A stretch of DNA of 64,000 bases, from the NCBI RefSeq assembly GCF_018784445.1, contig NZ_WQOH01000004.1:124001-188000 (forward strand), in the 5' to 3' direction. Below are positions 60,607 to 64,000 of the stretch, one piece after another; the stretch's first letter is position 1, and every line of letters starts with the position of its first letter. This stretch comes from Gemmiger formicilis (GTDB lineage: Bacteria; Bacillota; Clostridia; Oscillospirales; Ruminococcaceae). A program made the translations under genes and the position numbers. The notes below the pieces were generated by a model. That model made no database searches and was not told the DNA's origin. It saw nothing but the letters and a program-made list of their open reading frames with translations.

Positions 60607-60640
60607 AGCGCCGTCCCGGGTGAGGGACGGCGTTTTTATT
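60607..60640. terminator. Terminator between the kinase and ZIP genes
   Basis: CGCCGTCCC-gggtga-GGGACGGCG (60609-60632) followed by TTTTTATTT on the plus strand. Confidence 0.88.
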
Positions 60641-60672
60641 TGGGAAGGTGTCCGCCGCCCGCCAAACGCAAG

Positions 60673-61455
60673 TCACCCCAGCGCTACATCCAGCGCCATC
60701 ATCAGGGTAAAGCCCAGCGCAAAGCAGATCGTGCCCACGTTGGAGTGTTCACCCTGGGACATTTCGGGGATCAGCTCCTCAATAACAACATACAGCATCG
60801 CACCCGCGGCAAAGCTCAAAAGATACGGCAGCGCAGGCACGACCAGCCCCGCCGCCCAGATCGTGAACAGCGCGCCCAGCGGTTCCACCGCGCCGGACAG
60901 TGTACCCATCAGGAACGCCCTGTCCTTGCTCATGCCCTCGGCTTTTAAAGGCATTGAAATGATCGCACCTTCGGGGAAATTCTGGATGGCAATGCCCAGG
61001 GACAGCGCCAGTGCGCCCATGGCGGTGATCTGCGCGCTGCCGGTTAAGTATCCCGCGTACACAACGCCGACGGCCATGCCCTCCGGAATATTGTGCAGCG
61101 TGACGGCCAGCACCAACATTGTCGTGCGGGAAAAGCCGCTTTTGGGGCCTTCGGGCGTGTCCGCGCCCTGGTGCAGGTGGGGGACAAGCACATCCAGCAG
61201 AAGCAGGAACCCGACGCCGAGCCAGAACCCGATAACGGCGGGCAGGAACGCCAGCCGCCCCAGCGCGGCGGACTGCTCCATGGCGGGGGAGAGCAGGCTC
61301 CAGATGGATGCCGCCACCATGACCCCGGCGGCAAACCCGGTCAACGCCCGCTGCACGCCGGGATGCAGGGACTTTTTCATAAAGAACACGCAGGCAGACC
61401 CGATAGTCGTGCCCGCAAAGGGGATGAGGATCCCAATGAATGCACTTGTTAGCAT
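60673..61455 (-). CDS. ZIP family divalent metal transporter (ZupT-like)
   Basis: A 260-aa protein with eight helices. The metal-site motifs are VTLHNIPEGMAVG (about 118-130, helix 4) and IQNFPEGAIISMPLK (about 155-170, helix 5); LDVLVPHLHQG forms the His-rich loop. It imports zinc, iron or manganese. Length and motifs fit bacterial ZupT/ZIP. GGAGGG precedes the ATG, and the start codon lies in one arm of a leader inverted repeat. Confidence 0.88.
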   Translation of the reverse strand: MLTSAFIGILIPFAGTTIGSACVFFMKKSLHPGVQRALTGFAAGVMVAASIWSLLSPAMEQSAALGRLAFLPAVIGFWLGVGFLLLLDVLVPHLHQGADTPEGPKSGFSRTTMLVLAVTLHNIPEGMAVGVVYAGYLTGSAQITAMGALALSLGIAIQNFPEGAIISMPLKAEGMSKDRAFLMGTLSGAVEPLGALFTIWAAGLVVPALPYLLSFAAGAMLYVVIEELIPEMSQGEHSNVGTICFALGFTLMMALDVALG

Positions 61456-61496
61456 ACACTAACCCTCCTGTGTAAATCATAGTAAAATAGTATGCT
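61451..61496 (-). promoter_or_regulatory. ZIP-gene leader inverted repeat enclosing the ribosome site
   Basis: AGCATAC (61451-61457) and GTATGCT (61490-61496) are perfect complements. On the minus-strand mRNA the first arm begins a few bases after the predicted start and the second contains the AUG, so the loop holds the whole 5' UTR with GGAGGG. Confidence 0.45.
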
Positions 61497-61506
61497 TTCG
61501 TGAGGA

Positions 61507-61535
61507 ATTATAGCACAAAGGGGGAGGGGCGTCAA
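61507..61535 (-). promoter_or_regulatory. ZIP-gene promoter
   Basis: Minus strand TTGACG (61530-61535), 17-bp spacer, TATAAT (61507-61512). Confidence 0.75.
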
Positions 61536-61615
61536 GGCACAGGGGGAAAGCCCCGCCCGACACAAAAATTTTACACCCCCTTCACACAAAGCAGTTAAAA
61601 ATATATCAAAAACAC

Positions 61616-61644
61616 TTGCGCAAATCGAACTTTGTGCGTATAAT
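61616..61644 (+). promoter_or_regulatory. Glycolytic operon promoter
   Basis: TTGCGC (61616-61621), 17-bp spacer, TATAAT (61639-61644), about 65 bases of leader before pgk. Confidence 0.75.
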
Positions 61645-61713
61645 AATACTAAACCCCTTGGGGTGCGGTGCGCCCCGCCAAAAATGTGAAACATACCGAG
61701 AGGAGCTTTTACT

Positions 61714-62922
<1,209 letters not shown>

Positions 62923-62940
62923 TCAACAATACCCGCAGGA

Positions 62941-62968
62941 GCGCGGCGGCAGAGCCGCCGCGCTTTTT
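62941..62968 (+). terminator. Strong terminator between pgk and tpiA
   Basis: GCGCGGCGGC-aga-GCCGCCGCGC followed by TTTTTAT. No promoter is seen between it and tpiA, so tpiA must depend on read-through or an unrecognised promoter. Confidence 0.82.
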
Positions 62969-62974
62969 ATGTAA

Positions 62975-63001
62975 AGGCTTCCCCCCTCGAGTGGGAAGGC
63001 T
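62975..63001. repeat. Family B short form
   Basis: AGGCTTCCCCCCTCGAG then GGGAAGGCTT: imperfect copy of the family B outer hairpin, between the pgk terminator and tpiA. Confidence 0.5.
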
Positions 63002-63023
63002 TATTATGGAAGGAGTAATTACC

Positions 63024-63794
63024 ATGGATAAACAGAACCGCAAAGCCATCATTGCTGGCAACTGGAAAATGAACAAGACCGCTACCGAGGCCAAGGCCCT
63101 CATCAGCGAGCTGATCCCCGCTGTCAAGGACGCCGGCTGCGAGGTCGTTATCTGCGTTCCCTTCACCGACCTGGTCACCGCTGTCGAGATGACCAAGGGC
63201 ACCAACATCCATGTCGGTGCCGAGAATGTCCACTTTGAGAAGTCCGGCGCCTTCACCGGCGAAATTTCCGCCGATATGCTGACCGACCTGGGCGTTGAGT
63301 ACGTCGTGATCGGCCACAGCGAGCGCCGCCAGTACTTTGCCGAGACCAACGAGACTGTCAACAAGCGCACCAAAGCTGCGCTGGCCGGCGGCCTGAAGCC
63401 CATCATCTGCGTTGGCGAGAGCCTGGATCAGCGTGAGCAGGGCGTCACCGAGGAACTGGTCCGTATGCAGGTCAAGATTGCCCTGAACGGCGTGACCGCT
63501 GACGAACTGAAGAACGTCGTTATCGCCTACGAGCCCATCTGGGCCATCGGCACCGGCAAGACCGCTACCGCTGACCAGGCCGAGGAAGTCTGCGCCGCCA
63601 TCCGCAAGGTCGTCGGCGAGCTGTACGGCGAGGACGCCGCCAAGGCCCTGACCGTCCAGTACGGCGGCAGCATGAACCCGAAGAACGCTGAGGAACTGCT
63701 GAGCAAGCCCGATGTTGACGGCGGCCTGATCGGCGGCGCGTCCCTGAAGGCTGACCAGTTTGCTGTTATCGTGGACGCTGCTACCAAAGGCTAA
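63024..63794 (+). CDS. tpiA: Triosephosphate isomerase
   Basis: A 256-aa TIM barrel. Catalytic residues are visible: Lys 15 in GNWKMNK, His in VIGHSERRQ (about 98) and Glu in [13 protein letters not shown] (about 170), with the phosphate-gripping loop following. It interconverts dihydroxyacetone phosphate and glyceraldehyde 3-phosphate. GAAGGAG precedes ATG 63024. Same biased codon use as pgk. Confidence 0.97.
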   Translation: MDKQNRKAIIAGNWKMNKTATEAKALISELIPAVKDAGCEVVICVPFTDLVTAVEMTKGTNIHVGAENVHFEKSGAFTGEISADMLTDLGVEYVVIGHSERRQYFAETNETVNKRTKAALAGGLKPIICVGESLDQREQGVTEELVRMQVKIALNGVTADELKNVVIAYEPIWAIGTGKTATADQAEEVCAAIRKVVGELYGEDAAKALTVQYGGSMNPKNAEELLSKPDVDGGLIGGASLKADQFAVIVDAATKG

Positions 63795-63814
63795 ATTGCG
63801 TTTTCCCGGAATGT

Positions 63815-63866
63815 TTGTAGGGAACGCATATATGCGTCCCGGCAGCGTGACGGCCGCCCCTACAAC
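63815..63866. repeat. Family A-type element
   Basis: TTGTAGGGA with palindrome ACGCATATATGCGT, and GGCCGCCCCTACAA at the right end, between tpiA and gpmI. Confidence 0.6.
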
Positions 63867-63891
63867 CCTATTATTAAGGAGTTTCAATTTT

Positions 63892-64000
63892 ATGTCCAAA
63901 AAACCTGTTATGCTCTGCATTATGGACGGCTTCGGCTGGACGCCCGACAAGACCTTCGGCAATGCCGTGGCCGCCGCCAACAAGCCCAACTTGGATAAGC
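63892..64000 (+). CDS. gpmI: 2,3-bisphosphoglycerate-independent phosphoglycerate mutase (3' truncated by window end)
   Basis: The first 36 residues only (MSKKPVMLCIMDGFGW...NAVAAANKPNLDK). The MDGFG motif, whose Asp binds manganese, followed by a GNA..AA.kPN stretch identifies iPGM. It continues the glycolytic run after tpiA. AAGGAG lies before ATG 63892. Confidence 0.9.
   Translation, partial: MSKKPVMLCIMDGFGWTPDKTFGNAVAAANKPNLDK

Overview
The window looks like a chromosomal segment of a GC-rich, low-GC-lineage Gram-positive gut anaerobe. The Oscillospiraceae (Faecalibacterium / Gemmiger / Subdoligranulum group) is my inference, from strong AGGAGG ribosome sites, sigma-A type promoters (TTGACA or TTGCAA, 17 bp, TATAAT), a large serine recombinase and protein style; no rRNA or other marker was available to confirm it. 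About 53 genes are supported. There are no rRNA or tRNA genes and no CRISPR array.

Bases 1-13.4 kb are accessory DNA. A 5'-truncated TetR regulator precedes a tightly overlapping ten-gene operon (612-7840): four SAM methyltransferases, a metallo-beta-lactamase-fold hydrolase, two proteins of the L-2-amino-thiazoline-4-carboxylate hydrolase family, a membrane protein, an alpha/beta hydrolase and a ketopantoate-reductase-like enzyme. It abuts a decapitated GPH sugar transporter (7870-8016) and an (alpha/alpha)6-barrel glycosidase. A group II intron remnant, a 47-aa conserved-looking small ORF and a TnpX-type serine recombinase follow.

From 13.5 kb on the window looks like core genome. An orphan BlaI-type repressor converges on an aminotransferase. 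Next comes an envelope-glycan operon (15922-22359): WecE-type aminotransferase, GNAT, two GT-C proteins, an ArnC-like GT2 and two SMR flippase subunits. This is the gene set of a three-component lipid-linked sugar transfer system. A PAP2 protein and pyrG follow. A phosphorelay locus (30066-25203, minus strand) encodes an HD-GYP-PAS response regulator, an Hpt protein and a hybrid kinase with two periplasmic solute-binding domains. A second glycan operon (38767-30316, minus) encodes a LegB-type dehydratase, a DUF2142 protein and a duplicated GT-C + companion cassette.

Housekeeping genes follow: cyclophilin, a zinc-dependent phospholipase C-like protein, a UMF1 transporter, a TrmH methyltransferase, then a sulfur block (metY, mnmA, cysK, and an Rrf2 regulator with three cysteines). 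A third envelope operon (57111-49524, minus) has MBOAT, SGNH, a surface-carbohydrate protein, a MOP flippase, GNAT and hflX. KtrB/KtrA potassium uptake, a KDG-kinase-like sugar kinase, a ZIP metal transporter and the glycolytic run pgk-tpiA-gpmI (cut by the window end) close the segment.

The core part carries two families of dispersed intergenic palindromic elements. Family A is a ~60-100 bp double hairpin with TGTAGGGG/CCCCTACA ends. Family B is a ~150-190 bp multi-stem element with an ATGAGGGGCG/CGCCCCTCAT central stem. Regulatory structures worth attention are a metY leader ORF with an antiterminator/terminator pair, a terminator inside the mnmA leader, a pair of divergent promoters sharing one palindromic -35 box, and a promoter framed by inverted repeats in front of pyrG.
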